A stretch of DNA of 64,000 bases from Corallococcus macrosporus (GTDB taxonomy: Bacteria > Myxococcota > Myxococcia > Myxococcales > Myxococcaceae). Made by a program: the position numbers and the translations under genes. The DNA lies in NCBI RefSeq assembly GCF_017302985.1, contig NZ_JAFIMU010000013.1, positions 310,001 to 374,000 of the forward strand, written 5' to 3'. The notes beneath the pieces were generated by a model. The model saw nothing but the letters and a program-made list of their open reading frames with translations. It was not told where the DNA came from and searched no databases. Shown here piece after piece: positions 35,701 through 44,377 of the stretch (within the stretch, counting starts at the first letter, position 1; each line of letters opens with the position of its first letter).

Positions 35701-38700
35701 CTGGCGCAACTGCACCAGCACGTCCGTGTTGGCCTTCGCGCCCCGCGTGCCGGGCTGGAGCGGAAGCTGCTGGAGCGCGGCGTCGGCGAAGGTGCCGATG
35801 ATGGTCTTCTTCGGTCCCACCGCCTGACCGATGACCGGCTGCCGTGCGCGCTGCGCCTGTGCCTCGCGAAGCTGGGCCACCTGGCTCAGCGCGCTGGCCA
35901 GGTTCACCAGGGCGGTCAGGTCGTCCGGCGCGCCCTGCACCCGGCCCAGGGCCCCGATGAGGGCCTTCGCCACGCCGGCGGGCAGTCCCTGGACGAGCGA
36001 GTCGAAGGCGCCCTTGATGCGGTCCGCCGTCTTCAGGACGGCGTCCTTGCCGGACACGGTGGCCAGGTCGAACTGCGCCACGGTGTCCCACGCCTCCTGG
36101 GACACGTCGTCCGGCGCGGTGAAGCTGGAGGCCCGCGCCAGCGACGAGCGCACCGCGTGCGACGTCTTCGTGTGGTCGATGAAGCCCTGGGCGGCGCGCA
36201 TCTCCGCCACCTCGTGCACCAGCGCGTCGATGACGTTGGCGGGCGTGGTGCCCACGTCCTTCAGCTCCTGCGCCAGGGTGTCCAGCGGCCCATACAGCCC
36301 CCGGCCAATCTTCTGGCGCCCGTCCTCGTTCGCGCCCGTGTACTGCAACACGGTGGCGTACATGCCCACCACGGCGCCGTGCACGTCACCGCGCTCCGGG
36401 CGGACGGTGGCGGACGTGACGCTGAGCTGCTGGAGCACCTGGGTGATGGGCGGCAGCTTCACCGGGCCCACCACCGGCGGCGCCTCCGTCTTCGTCACCG
36501 GCGCGTGCACGCCGTCCACCTCGTTGCCCTCCACGGTGATGCCGGAGCCGGACACGACGGCGATGCCCGCCGCGCGCACCTCCGCGTCCGCGAGGCCGGG
36601 CGCGCCGTACGCGTCCGTCCTGCCCACCTGGAGCAGCCGGTTGCCGCGCACCTGCGCCTCGTCCACGCCCGCGAGCACCACCGCGCCCCGGAGCGTCAGC
36701 CGCTCCAGCCAGCGCAGCGCGGCGTCCAATGGAGCACGCACGCGGGGCGTGGCGTTGGCGAGCAGCGCCTCCACGAGCGGCCGGGGCCGGGCGCGGGCAT
36801 CCGCGCTCAGGATGGCGCCCAGGCCCGGGTCCAGCAGCGACAGCGCCGCGGTGTTGTCCGTCTGCGACGGCACGTCCGCGAGCGCCACCTGTTCGAAGCG
36901 GTTGTCCTCGATGCGCAGGCGCCCCACCGCGCCGCCCGTGCCCCAGGTGCGCACGGCCGCGTCGCCCAGCGCGCGCACCACGTTGCCCCGGATGCGCACG
37001 TCGAACACCGGGTGCGGACCGCCCAGGAGGATGCCGAAGCCCGGCGTGGCCTCGCCGTCGCCCTCGATGCGGTTGTCCACCACCTCCACGTCCGCGGCGG
37101 GGCGGCCGTTGGACTGGCCGTCATCCAGGCCGTCACCCACGACGATGCCGGCCACCACGCCCAGCACCGACGCGGCGGGCACGGCCGGCAGGGAGATCCA
37201 CGACTCGCGCACGCGCAGCGCCCGGCCCGACAGCTGGATGCCCACCTGGAACAGGCCGTCCGACACGGCGTTGCGGATCTCGTTGCCCACGACGTCCACG
37301 CCGTCGCCCGCGACCTGGATGCCCACGGCGGCGGAGCCCAGGACCTGATTCTCCGCCACCACCATGCGGTCCACCGGCCCCGCGAGCCCCCCTTCCGCCA
37401 GGTCCTGCACGAGGATGCCCACGTGGAAGCCCTGGACGCGGTTGCCGCGCACCTCCACGCCGGCCAGGCGCCCGTCCGCCACGTGGATGCCCGTGGTCGC
37501 CTCTCCCAGCGGCTGGAGCCGGTTGTTCGTGATGGCCAGCGCGTCGACGAAGAGGCCCGCGCGAGGGAAGGCCGCGAGGAAGCGCTCCGCGAGGTACGGG
37601 GCGTACGGCGCCACCGCGATGCCCGTCGCCGCGCCGATGCGGTTCTCATCGATGACGATGCGCGAGCAGGTGCCCGTCACCAGCACGCCCGTCGCCTCCG
37701 AGCCGGCCTGGTTCGCCTGGATGTGGCAGCGGCGCAGCGTCACGCCGCTGGAGTCCGCCAGCGTCACCACGCCGTGCGGCAGCGTCGCCAGCGCGTCGAG
37801 CAGCGGCTTCGCCTCCGGCACCTCCTCCAGCGGCTGGCCCGGGTGCAGCCGCTGCAGCTTGCGCAGCTGCACCAGCGTGGCGACCACGGAGCCCGCGGCG
37901 CGTCCCTGCCCGGGGACGATGACCTTGATGCGGCTGGCGACCACGTCCACGAAGTCGGCCTCGGCGGACGGGTGCTTCACGTCGTCCTCTTCCAGCACGC
38001 GGTCGTCGTCCACCTCCAGGAGCGGCACGAAGCGCTGGCCGTTCGTCATGCCCACGCTCGCCTTCACCGCCTTGACGACGGGCTGGAGTCCTCCGCCGAT
38101 GACGACGTCCTCGAAGGGGGCCTCCACCAGCTTGAGGTCCTCGATGCGCACGTCGCCGTCCAGGCCGCAGCGGTCCACGAAGAAGGCGCCGCCGGAGCCC
38201 TGGGTGCGCAGCTCGGTGGCCTCGCCGTCGCCCAGCAGGTGCACGGAGGACAGGTTGCGCAGGAGCACCGGGTGCTCCAGCTTGTAGCGGCCGGAGCGCA
38301 CGAAGATGGACCCGCCCTGCCCGCCCATCCGGTCCACGGCCGCCTGGAGCGCCTCGTCGCCGGTGATGCCTTCGAGCAGGTCCTGGTCCACGTCGCCGAA
38401 GCTGCGCACGCCGTCGCCCACCACCACGGTGAAGACGCCGGGGCCCACGACGCGCTCGGAGAGCTCCACCAGCCGGTCGCGCACCTGGGCGAGCGGCAGG
38501 TAGCGCGGGCGCAGGTCCTGGAAGGTGCGCACCGCGCCGCCCGTCACGCGCGCCAGCGGCACGCAGTGGTGCACCGGGCCGTGCACGGGCGCGTCCGTGA
38601 GCTGCTCCACCTCGCCCCGGGCCGAGCCGTCCGCCGCGCGCACGCGCACGGTGAAGGACCAGTACTCGCTCGCGCGCCCTTCGGTGTTGGTGAAGGCCAG

Positions 38701-40305
38701 CGTGATGCCGTCATCGAAGCGGTAGCGCACGTCCGGCACCGCCAGGTCGCCGCCATCCCACCGGCGCACCACGGCGCCCTGCGAGGGGCTGAAGGCGCGG
38801 CCCAACGTGCCGCCCACGGACACCACCGCGGGGTCCGTGGTGAGCACGGCGCTCGCGTCCGCCAGCTCCAGCTTGCCCGTGTCCGCCTGGACGCCGCGCA
38901 GACGCCGCAGCACCGGCAGGGACGGGCCCTCCGGCTGAAGCCGTGTCACGCGGTCCTCGATGACGATGAGGTCGCCCGCGCGCAGCTTCGAGGCGCTCTC
39001 GGGAGAGACCTGGAGCGTCATCGCGTCCGCCGCCGCGGGCGCGGTGAGGGGCAGCACGGTGGAGCCGTTGTCGCGCGACCACAGCACCACCGGCTGCGCG
39101 CCGCCCCGGAAGAACTCCACGCGGAAGTGGAGGTTGTCGGAGCCCACGTAGCCCTCGCCCGTGGACGCGTTCTCCGTGGCGAGGCACCGGTCGCGGCAGG
39201 GGTCCAGCGGCTCCGGCGGCAAGCGGTCCGGCAGCGCGCCCTTCGGGATGTTGGTGGTGAGCCGCGCGCCGCTGGTGGGCGTGGGCAGCGTCTCCACGTC
39301 GGTGGCGGCAAGGCTTTGAAGTGCGCGCACCTGGGTGACGAGCCGCAGGCGCACGGTGGTGTCCTGGCCGTCCAGCGCGGGCTCCTCCAGGAACGTGTCG
39401 TCCAGGTGGGTGGTGGTCTGCTCCCAGCAGTCGAGGAAGAAGAAGTGGTGCCGCGTCCCGTCCGTGGGCAGCGCGGTCAGCGGCGGCGCCTCCGGCAGGT
39501 CCGGCTGCGCGGAGTAGCGCAGGTCCTGCTCCAGGAAGACACGCACGCCGTCGAGCAGGATGCGGCCCGCGCCCGGCAGCGTTCCGTCACCGCCCCTTAT
39601 AATGATATCGGCCCCGAGCGCCGCGTCCTCCACGCGCAGCGCGGTCACCCACGTGCGGGCCACGGGCGGCAGGCCCAGCACACCCCAGGTCTTCAGCTTC
39701 GCCGGATCCACGCTCGCGAACGCGGAGACGGGGAAGCGCACGTCGTTCCAGCCGGAGGGGCGCTGGCCCAGGCCGGCGGAGATGACCGTCTCGTGGCCGT
39801 CCGTGTCCGTGACCACCACGCGCAGGTCGATGATTTCATCGTCGGTGGGCGGCCGCTCGAAGCGCACGCCGATGACGAGCGCGGACGCGGTGAAGGTGGA
39901 GCCGTCCGAGCGCGCCACGGCCGTGAGATCCAGCGGCGTGGGCAGCGTGCGGCGCAGGGCGATGTGGCCCCGGCTTCGCACCACGAAGGGCAGCGTCTCC
40001 GCGTCGTAGCGGTCCAGGCGCAGCTCGCGCGGGATGGTGCGCTCGTCGCCCACGGGCAGCCCCTGCCCCGTCCAGCCGAGCACGTTGCGGATGGGGTCCA
40101 CGAGGTACGTGTCGACGATGCGGAAGCCGTCGTCGGGAGAGCCCTCGGCGACGTCGGCGGAGCGGCGGCGCGCGTCCACGGTGCGCAGCCGCACCTCCTC
40201 GTTCCAGTCGGCGTCGAGGCTCATGCGCCCCATCTGCTGGTAGACGCCGGAGAATCGCCGGGCTTCGTCGAAGCGGGACCTGGAGGTGTACGCTTTCACG
40301 GTCAT
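32704..40305 (-). CDS. DUF6519 and right-handed beta-helix giant protein
   Basis: A 2533-residue protein. Residues of about 10-60 match DUF6519, an eCIS-associated domain: RFSGVYQQMGRMSLDADWNE. A beta-sandwich-type region follows, then long stretches of right-handed parallel beta-helix coils of the pectate-lyase/NosD kind, with repeated IxxNxI-type rungs such as VVDNRIEGDG and VRGNRVQGFHVG (about 700-1250). A helical region spans about 1260-1830, then more beta-helix rungs from about 1870 and a beta/helical tail. Such beta-helices are typical of tail fibres and spikes that bind cell surfaces. The likely role is a fibre or baseplate-periphery protein. Its ATG overlaps the stop of the tail-I gene. 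Confidence 0.85.
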   Translation of the reverse strand: MTVKAYTSRSRFDEARRFSGVYQQMGRMSLDADWNEEVRLRTVDARRRSADVAEGSPDDGFRIVDTYLVDPIRNVLGWTGQGLPVGDERTIPRELRLDRYDAETLPFVVRSRGHIALRRTLPTPLDLTAVARSDGSTFTASALVIGVRFERPPTDDEIIDLRVVVTDTDGHETVISAGLGQRPSGWNDVRFPVSAFASVDPAKLKTWGVLGLPPVARTWVTALRVEDAALGADIIIRGGDGTLPGAGRILLDGVRVFLEQDLRYSAQPDLPEAPPLTALPTDGTRHHFFFLDCWEQTTTHLDDTFLEEPALDGQDTTVRLRLVTQVRALQSLAATDVETLPTPTSGARLTTNIPKGALPDRLPPEPLDPCRDRCLATENASTGEGYVGSDNLHFRVEFFRGGAQPVVLWSRDNGSTVLPLTAPAAADAMTLQVSPESASKLRAGDLIVIEDRVTRLQPEGPSLPVLRRLRGVQADTGKLELADASAVLTTDPAVVSVGGTLGRAFSPSQGAVVRRWDGGDLAVPDVRYRFDDGITLAFTNTEGRASEYWSFTVRVRAADGSARGEVEQLTDAPVHGPVHHCVPLARVTGGAVRTFQDLRPRYLPLAQVRDRLVELSERVVGPGVFTVVVGDGVRSFGDVDQDLLEGITGDEALQAAVDRMGGQGGSIFVRSGRYKLEHPVLLRNLSSVHLLGDGEATELRTQGSGGAFFVDRCGLDGDVRIEDLKLVEAPFEDVVIGGGLQPVVKAVKASVGMTNGQRFVPLLEVDDDRVLEEDDVKHPSAEADFVDVVASRIKVIVPGQGRAAGSVVATLVQLRKLQRLHPGQPLEEVPEAKPLLDALATLPHGVVTLADSSGVTLRRCHIQANQAGSEATGVLVTGTCSRIVIDENRIGAATGIAVAPYAPYLAERFLAAFPRAGLFVDALAITNNRLQPLGEATTGIHVADGRLAGVEVRGNRVQGFHVGILVQDLAEGGLAGPVDRMVVAENQVLGSAAVGIQVAGDGVDVVGNEIRNAVSDGLFQVGIQLSGRALRVRESWISLPAVPAASVLGVVAGIVVGDGLDDGQSNGRPAADVEVVDNRIEGDGEATPGFGILLGGPHPVFDVRIRGNVVRALGDAAVRTWGTGGAVGRLRIEDNRFEQVALADVPSQTDNTAALSLLDPGLGAILSADARARPRPLVEALLANATPRVRAPLDAALRWLERLTLRGAVVLAGVDEAQVRGNRLLQVGRTDAYGAPGLADAEVRAAGIAVVSGSGITVEGNEVDGVHAPVTKTEAPPVVGPVKLPPITQVLQQLSVTSATVRPERGDVHGAVVGMYATVLQYTGANEDGRQKIGRGLYGPLDTLAQELKDVGTTPANVIDALVHEVAEMRAAQGFIDHTKTSHAVRSSLARASSFTAPDDVSQEAWDTVAQFDLATVSGKDAVLKTADRIKGAFDSLVQGLPAGVAKALIGALGRVQGAPDDLTALVNLASALSQVAQLREAQAQRARQPVIGQAVGPKKTIIGTFADAALQQLPLQPGTRGAKANTDVLVQLRQSKEALTDQLKELHPALASQVEADYRDVERTGGQLQPVVDRMRATLKQVLDFTTGQLPPTGVTAEDGARVAAQGRTATIGLYATNLDRQAAGLVTESDDTVEKQLRAFGTAVGQLGELVNGDAELSSLSLQAHQAVVAAIAQPQKRAEQVAIARGLLDRIRVKTLDVLPVLPMPPTPLPVKAEPLERWVSALGALVLAVRGLSPGPVLTGSLQLYLSHYERVLDIAGVQGKFRTLALQRVSAAITTLNSGNGGTPARQALHLLVDEPATTAAEAIARSSAVTSELDAAAVILRAVEQALDPAEDDASRVARLQEYLRQRADKVSASLVAVITGMQSLDGILDVLRKSLEQLARGEAPDPGDLVDPVFDTFPSPADGLFVSGVQGRVRLANNTVRDSVTGITALGAAGHLLTEAPTEPGSLLDVEGNRVEGCAVAGLRLRPDLSVTVVSGNHLFACAGLPTAGEPGLGQAVATFVGSGELVVKGNVFLESGNSLPQALLHEVAIDWRGETVVRGNTVRHSGGGGGGAGVLVVTDTLPQDLVAKLSRVPFLATDPVPKPGTEGRTVPGKPLPSAVATLASVPRVEDLVQIGSLKQKFAAGPVLNRALTVTAPDFTPSQSASAAASRYLTATAALVKPALVDFLVKPIPIIPRPLVKAKRGVQVEGNDVTARGPALLLLGNGGAVISTAVSGNELRSEGGVGAVYLRRADSTVFSGNRCQCLDAVNVVVLRVERAPVTFTGNVVLGAETVTPPRKVLRPPWTLPSDKLTLQIPVGGGSTLGVPLDQELLLGGLQRRRDVASDAFSTLLAELVTQPQARAEIPSKAVLDQSTVEDVRSKLPATMDVRLGARTLYGIAVTKDDSPTSALRDLVNRVAMHADRPEDVQGQVRSVLAASDGDPKKALQLVDKSVLGIDSAASTVKESILNVSVLHEVLADSFYSGGDKGPKPVQDAGVLPVPEEPPPDPYAHSVVILGGSRVAAVGNATTSGVHVQEADAVVELNP
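39597..39610. other. AT-rich patch with rare codons inside the beta-helix gene
   Basis: The stretch TTATAATGATATC stands out in DNA of about 70% GC. On the coding strand it gives ATC ATT ATA followed by AGG, codons otherwise rare here. On the plus strand it contains a perfect TATAAT (39598-39603), but no -35 element is seen 16-18 bases upstream. Confidence 0.4.
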
Positions 40306-43300
40306 GATCGGTTCATCCGATGGAGGTCGTCCTGGCTGCGGTCGGCGTGGAAGGGCGTCACGCCAATAGGCATGCTGTCGTCGGTGCGAGCGGACAGCTC
40401 GCGTTCATGGTCGGAGCGCTCGCCATGGGCGCCGGGGACTCCGCCGCGCTCGGAGGCGTGGAGCGCGTCGGGGCCGTTGTTGTCACCCAGGACGAGGTAG
40501 CCCGGGTCCGTCTGGCGGTTGGACTGGAAGGACACCGTGTGCACCCGCGACTGGTGCGACACCGGGGGCTGTCCGCCGCGCGAGTAGAGGCTGTAGCGCA
40601 GCCAGCCCAGGTCCGGCCGGTCCGTGCGCACCTCGCCCGCGAACGCGCAGGAGGAAGCCTCCAGCACGCCCGCCTCCGTGGCGCCCAGCACCGTGCAGTG
40701 CCGCAGCCGCACGCGAGCCCCCGCCGCGCGGATGGCGACCGCGTCCCTGTCCCCCGCGTCGAAGGTGCAGCCCGAGGCGACGAGGTGCACCCACGGCGGC
40801 AGCTCGATGACGCCGACCATGCAGCCGTAGAGGCGCAGCTCCACGTCGGCGGGAGGCAGCGAGCGCCGCGCGCTGATGTCCTGGTGCCCACCGCCCGGCA
40901 TCCACAGGCCCACCTGTCCGGGAGCCCCCAGGTTGCACCAGCGCAGGTCCGCCTGCCCCCGGGCGAGCACCAGCTCCAGCCGTCCCGCGAGCCAGAGGCC
41001 CGCGAGCCACACGCGCGTGGCCGCGCTGCCTCCGAAGCCCGGGTAGAGCGCCAGCGAGAGGCCGTGCTCATCCGCGCCGATGCACGGGGCCGCGCCCGTG
41101 TCCGCGGCGAAGAGGGACAGCCCGCCGTCGAGCCCCTGGGACAAACGCTCCGGAGTCAGCCGCGGCGAGCCGATGAGCCCCAGCACCGGAGGCGCTCCGG
41201 AGCCAAGCCCCTCCGCGACGGTCGCGACGATGGGCCGCTCCTGGCCTCCGGCCGCCAGCACTCCGCCCGCGCGCTCCGGGGAGATCCACGCGGTGACGGG
41301 AAGGCCGGTGCCGGAGCGGTCGCCAGGACGGTCCGGAGGGTCGATGAACGGCAGGTCCGGCTCCGCCCACGCGGAGGGCGGACGGCGGTCCGGAGGGAGC
41401 AGCCCCGCGCCCAGCGAGGCACCCCGCCCCACCCGCGCGGAGACGGTGACGCGGCCCACGGGCGCGTCGTCCTGGAGCACGACGCGGCCCAGGCGCGGAT
41501 CCACCGCGACGACGCCGGAGGCGTTGCTCGGCGCGAGCGTCGTCCACGGGCCCAGGCTGCGCTGGCGCAGCTTGAACGGGTGGCGCTTCAGCCGTCCGGG
41601 AATCGAGTAGCGCCGCGCGCCACCCACGGCGGAGGCATCCCGGGAGTGGTACGCGCCACCGGGCCGTGAGTCGAGCGGGAGCGGCTGGCCCACGCGAGGT
41701 TCGATGAACACGGCGCCATCGTTGGCGACGTTGAAGCGCAGGAACTCATCCGGCAGCAGGGCCAGCTCCGGCAGGAAGGCCAGGTGTCCGCGTCCGCCGA
41801 GCGAGAAGACGACCTCCGACGCGGGCAGCGGCACCGGATCCACGAGGAGCACGCGGCCGTCGACGTACAGCGCCTCGCCAGGAACCGGAGGGTTCGTGCC
41901 CGAGGGCTCCAGCGGTCCCGCGACCCACGCGCCCTCCCCCGCCTTCAACGTCATCCTGCGGGGACGCGTCGTGTCCGCCCAGACCAGCGCCTCCAGCCCC
42001 TCCGCCGTCGGCGCCGCCGCGAGCATGCCGGGCAGGTTCGCGGCGATGGGCAGCGGGGCCAGGGGTCGCCACGCCGGGCTCGCGGAGGCCGGGTCACAGG
42101 ACATCACCGGCACGGCCAGCTCGCCCGTCACGGCTTCGCCACCCAGGAGCACCAGGCCCTGCGGGGTGCTCAGCAGCGTCGCGCCCTTGCGCTCCTGGCG
42201 GTTGCGCACCGCATGGGGCCGCCAGGGTCCGCCCGCGACGGGCAGCGACCAGAGGTCTCCGGTGGGCGCACCGCCCAGGTCGCCGCCGAGTACGAAGAGC
42301 CGTCCATTCCGTACGCACAGGGCCGGCGCCAGGCGCGCGGAAGGCTGCCGGGGGCTCGCGGTGTCCAGCCGCGCCCCCGTCGGTGTGGCGGTGTCCAGGC
42401 CCGTCACCGACCACACGCCCAGCTTCCCCGCCCCATCCGGAGCCACCAGCAGCAGCGCGTCTCCGACGACGGCGAGGGACATGCCCGGACCATCCGGAGG
42501 CAGCGCCCCGCCCAGCTCCGCCACCTGCCAGGACGCACCGTCGGCGCTCGCATCGAAGCGGGCAAGGCGCAGGCTGCCGTCCGCGAGGTGTTGCTCGATG
42601 CGCGCAACCCATGGGGCGCCGGACAGGTCCACGCGAACGGCGTTGCTGCGAGGAGGCCCCTGACGAAGGCCCGCGGTGAGGGTGCGCCAAGAACCGTCCA
42701 CGTCGCGCAGGCGCGGCGATCCGCTCAAGCGTTCGACCAGGAGCGCCGCCGTGGTGCCGCCGAGGAGCTGGTTCGCTTCCGGAGTCACGGTGACGGTGTT
42801 CAGCGCATCCGGCGTCAGCTCCGTGGACAGAAGCACCGTGTCCGAGTTCTCACGAGCCGCGAGCAACGTGAGGCGCCACGTGTCCCCCGGAGAAGGCCGT
42901 CCCCGGTCCGCGAACCGGAGCGTGGGGGCGAGCCCGACGGGAGCGGTGGGCAGCGGTCCACGCAGGAGCGGCAGGGCATCCGGTCCCACCAGCGGAATGC
43001 CATCGACGGACACGGTGATGGCATCCGCGCGTTCGGCGGCGTCCGCGTCCTCGGCCAGGCCGGTGGGGGTGAGCAGCATCGCCGCCGTGCGCCCGGTGGT
43101 GAGCGACACAGGCGAGGGCTCATGGCGCGCGGTGAGGCCGCCGGTGAGGTCCGCGCGCTCCAGCGGCTTGAGCCACACCAGGGGGCCATCGCGGTCCAGT
43201 GGATCCACGCGGAAGCCCCGGTAGCCATTGGGCAGGGTGTGCACGGTGGCCGGAGTGACGTCCTCCAGCTCCACCGGGGTCAGCCGCGCGGTGCGGATGA

Positions 43301-43943
43301 GCGCCACGTCCGGACGCGCCCAGCCCAGCAGGTCCAGCGTGCGAGGCGTCGCGGCATGGCGGCCGGCATCCGCGCTCCCGAGCCGGCGCAGGGCCTGATC
43401 CAGCGTCTCACCCGGAGCGATGCCAATGACCGGACCGCGCACCGGGACGCCATCCCGGGGACGCACGACGTCAGGCGAACGGCGCGTGAGTGGATCCGCG
43501 AGGCCAATGGGATCCCACACCACCGCGCTGCGGCCGCGCCAGGGCAGCACGTCGTTGAAGTCCTGGGTCTCCAGCAGCGAGCGGAAGGACTCATCCACCT
43601 CCGCGTCCCAGAGGCTGGTGACGGACAGCACCTCCTCCAGCGACGCAAGCGTGCCCTTCCGCCGGCGCCACGCCACCGCGCGAGCCACCACTCCACGCTG
43701 CACACGAGGGTCATCCGTGAGCAGCCGAGCCCCCATCAGCTCCGCGAGCAAAGGAAGCGCCTGAGGCCCGGCGCGCTCCACGAAGTGGTCATCCCAGAGT
43801 TGGTCCACCGCGCGGGAGAACGCGTCCAGCTCCAAGCCCAGCACGGCCAGCAGCTTGAGGAACGGATGGTCCGCGAGCGTGGAGTCCCGAGCCGTGTAGA
43901 GGCCGGGGAGAAGCTGAATCAGTCGCTGGGAGGGACGGCTCAT
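40302..43943 (-). CDS. Tail protein I-like baseplate protein with propeller and beta-helix regions
   Basis: A 1213-residue protein. The first 170 residues match phage P2 tail protein I: LIQLLPGLYTARDSTLADHP, LLAELMGARLLTDDPRVQR, then AWRRRKGTLASLEEVL. These sit at the baseplate rim and hold fibres. The middle part (about 400-700) has Kelch-like beta-propeller blades with GGDLGGAPTGDLWSLP and VLLGGEAVTGELAVPV. The C-terminal third has short beta-helix-like coils (LRLYGCMVGVIELPPWVHL) ending in a Gly/Ser tail. The likely role is a wedge protein carrying extra binding modules. Its start overlaps the stop of the repeat-bearing 145-codon frame, and its stop overlaps the DUF6519 gene. Confidence 0.85.
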   Translation of the reverse strand: MSRPSQRLIQLLPGLYTARDSTLADHPFLKLLAVLGLELDAFSRAVDQLWDDHFVERAGPQALPLLAELMGARLLTDDPRVQRGVVARAVAWRRRKGTLASLEEVLSVTSLWDAEVDESFRSLLETQDFNDVLPWRGRSAVVWDPIGLADPLTRRSPDVVRPRDGVPVRGPVIGIAPGETLDQALRRLGSADAGRHAATPRTLDLLGWARPDVALIRTARLTPVELEDVTPATVHTLPNGYRGFRVDPLDRDGPLVWLKPLERADLTGGLTARHEPSPVSLTTGRTAAMLLTPTGLAEDADAAERADAITVSVDGIPLVGPDALPLLRGPLPTAPVGLAPTLRFADRGRPSPGDTWRLTLLAARENSDTVLLSTELTPDALNTVTVTPEANQLLGGTTAALLVERLSGSPRLRDVDGSWRTLTAGLRQGPPRSNAVRVDLSGAPWVARIEQHLADGSLRLARFDASADGASWQVAELGGALPPDGPGMSLAVVGDALLLVAPDGAGKLGVWSVTGLDTATPTGARLDTASPRQPSARLAPALCVRNGRLFVLGGDLGGAPTGDLWSLPVAGGPWRPHAVRNRQERKGATLLSTPQGLVLLGGEAVTGELAVPVMSCDPASASPAWRPLAPLPIAANLPGMLAAAPTAEGLEALVWADTTRPRRMTLKAGEGAWVAGPLEPSGTNPPVPGEALYVDGRVLLVDPVPLPASEVVFSLGGRGHLAFLPELALLPDEFLRFNVANDGAVFIEPRVGQPLPLDSRPGGAYHSRDASAVGGARRYSIPGRLKRHPFKLRQRSLGPWTTLAPSNASGVVAVDPRLGRVVLQDDAPVGRVTVSARVGRGASLGAGLLPPDRRPPSAWAEPDLPFIDPPDRPGDRSGTGLPVTAWISPERAGGVLAAGGQERPIVATVAEGLGSGAPPVLGLIGSPRLTPERLSQGLDGGLSLFAADTGAAPCIGADEHGLSLALYPGFGGSAATRVWLAGLWLAGRLELVLARGQADLRWCNLGAPGQVGLWMPGGGHQDISARRSLPPADVELRLYGCMVGVIELPPWVHLVASGCTFDAGDRDAVAIRAAGARVRLRHCTVLGATEAGVLEASSCAFAGEVRTDRPDLGWLRYSLYSRGGQPPVSHQSRVHTVSFQSNRQTDPGYLVLGDNNGPDALHASERGGVPGAHGERSDHERELSARTDDSMPIGVTPFHADRSQDDLHRMNRS

Positions 43944-44377
43944 GGGACCCGCACCTCCGCGAGAAGCCGCGTTGAGTCACCGCCATGACGACCAGGCGCC
44001 CCCCGTCCAACGCGAGCCGCCAAACGGGTCCGACAGTCGGACAGGTTCTCGCTGACCGGCTGGAGTGGCGGCATCCCGCCAGCCCCGGTTCGCCAAGCCG
44101 GTCCGACTGTCGGACAGGTTTCCACTGACCGGTCGGCGCGGAGCCCCCCTGGCCCCCGGCTTCCCCAACTGGTCCGACAGTCGGACAGGTTTCCACTGAC
44201 CGGTCGGCGCGGAGCCCCCCTGGCCCCCGGCTTCCCCAACTGGTCCGACAGTCGGACCAGTTCATGAGGGTCGCCGCCGACGGGGGGACCCAGCCGGTTT
44301 CCCACCTTCTCATCCATGTGGACAGAACCCCCATCCGAGGGCCTGGAGCCGGTCCAGCGCGGCGAGGCGTGGCTCAT
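43940..44377 (-). CDS. Small coupled reading frame carrying the 71-bp tandem repeat
   Basis: A 145-residue frame overlapping its upstream gene (ATGA at 44377-44374) and its downstream gene (ATGA at 43943-43940). Coupling on both sides argues that it is a real gene. The sequence is low-complexity and rich in Gly, Arg, Pro and Ser. Most of it is made by the 71-73 bp repeats at 44027-44257. The repeat length is not a multiple of three, so each copy is read in a new frame (LSDCRTSWGSRGPGG, ETCPTVGPAWR). No family is recognised. Only the outer segments (MDEKVGNRLGPPVGGD and RLLAEVRVP) may be ancestral. It could be a decayed gene held open by chance. Confidence 0.5.
   Translation of the reverse strand: MSHASPRWTGSRPSDGGSVHMDEKVGNRLGPPVGGDPHELVRLSDQLGKPGARGAPRRPVSGNLSDCRTSWGSRGPGGLRADRSVETCPTVGPAWRTGAGGMPPLQPVSENLSDCRTRLAARVGRGAPGRHGGDSTRLLAEVRVP
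44027..44257. repeat. 71-73 bp tandem repeat with a 15-bp palindrome
   Basis: Four copies of GTCCGAC-(A/T)-GTCGGAC occur at 44028, 44101, 44172 and 44243, each a perfect inverted repeat around one central base. The units starting at 44100 and 44171 are both 71 bp and differ at a single base, the palindrome centre. The first unit (44027-44099) is 73 bp and diverged. All three reverse frames stay open across most of the array. No spacers of CRISPR type are present. Confidence 0.9.

Noticed and set aside
36729-37532. Arg/Pro-rich plus-strand frame
   Set aside because: No start context and extreme Arg/Pro composition; it lies inside the beta-helix gene.
34921-40500. A very long plus-strand open frame of 1859 codons antisense to the beta-helix gene
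   Set aside because: Its translation is rich in Arg, His and Ala without any domain, as expected for the mirror of GC-biased coding DNA. The minus-strand gene has recognisable DUF6519 and coupling.
44027-44257. CRISPR-like array
   Set aside because: The units are directly adjacent with no unique spacers, and two are nearly identical throughout.
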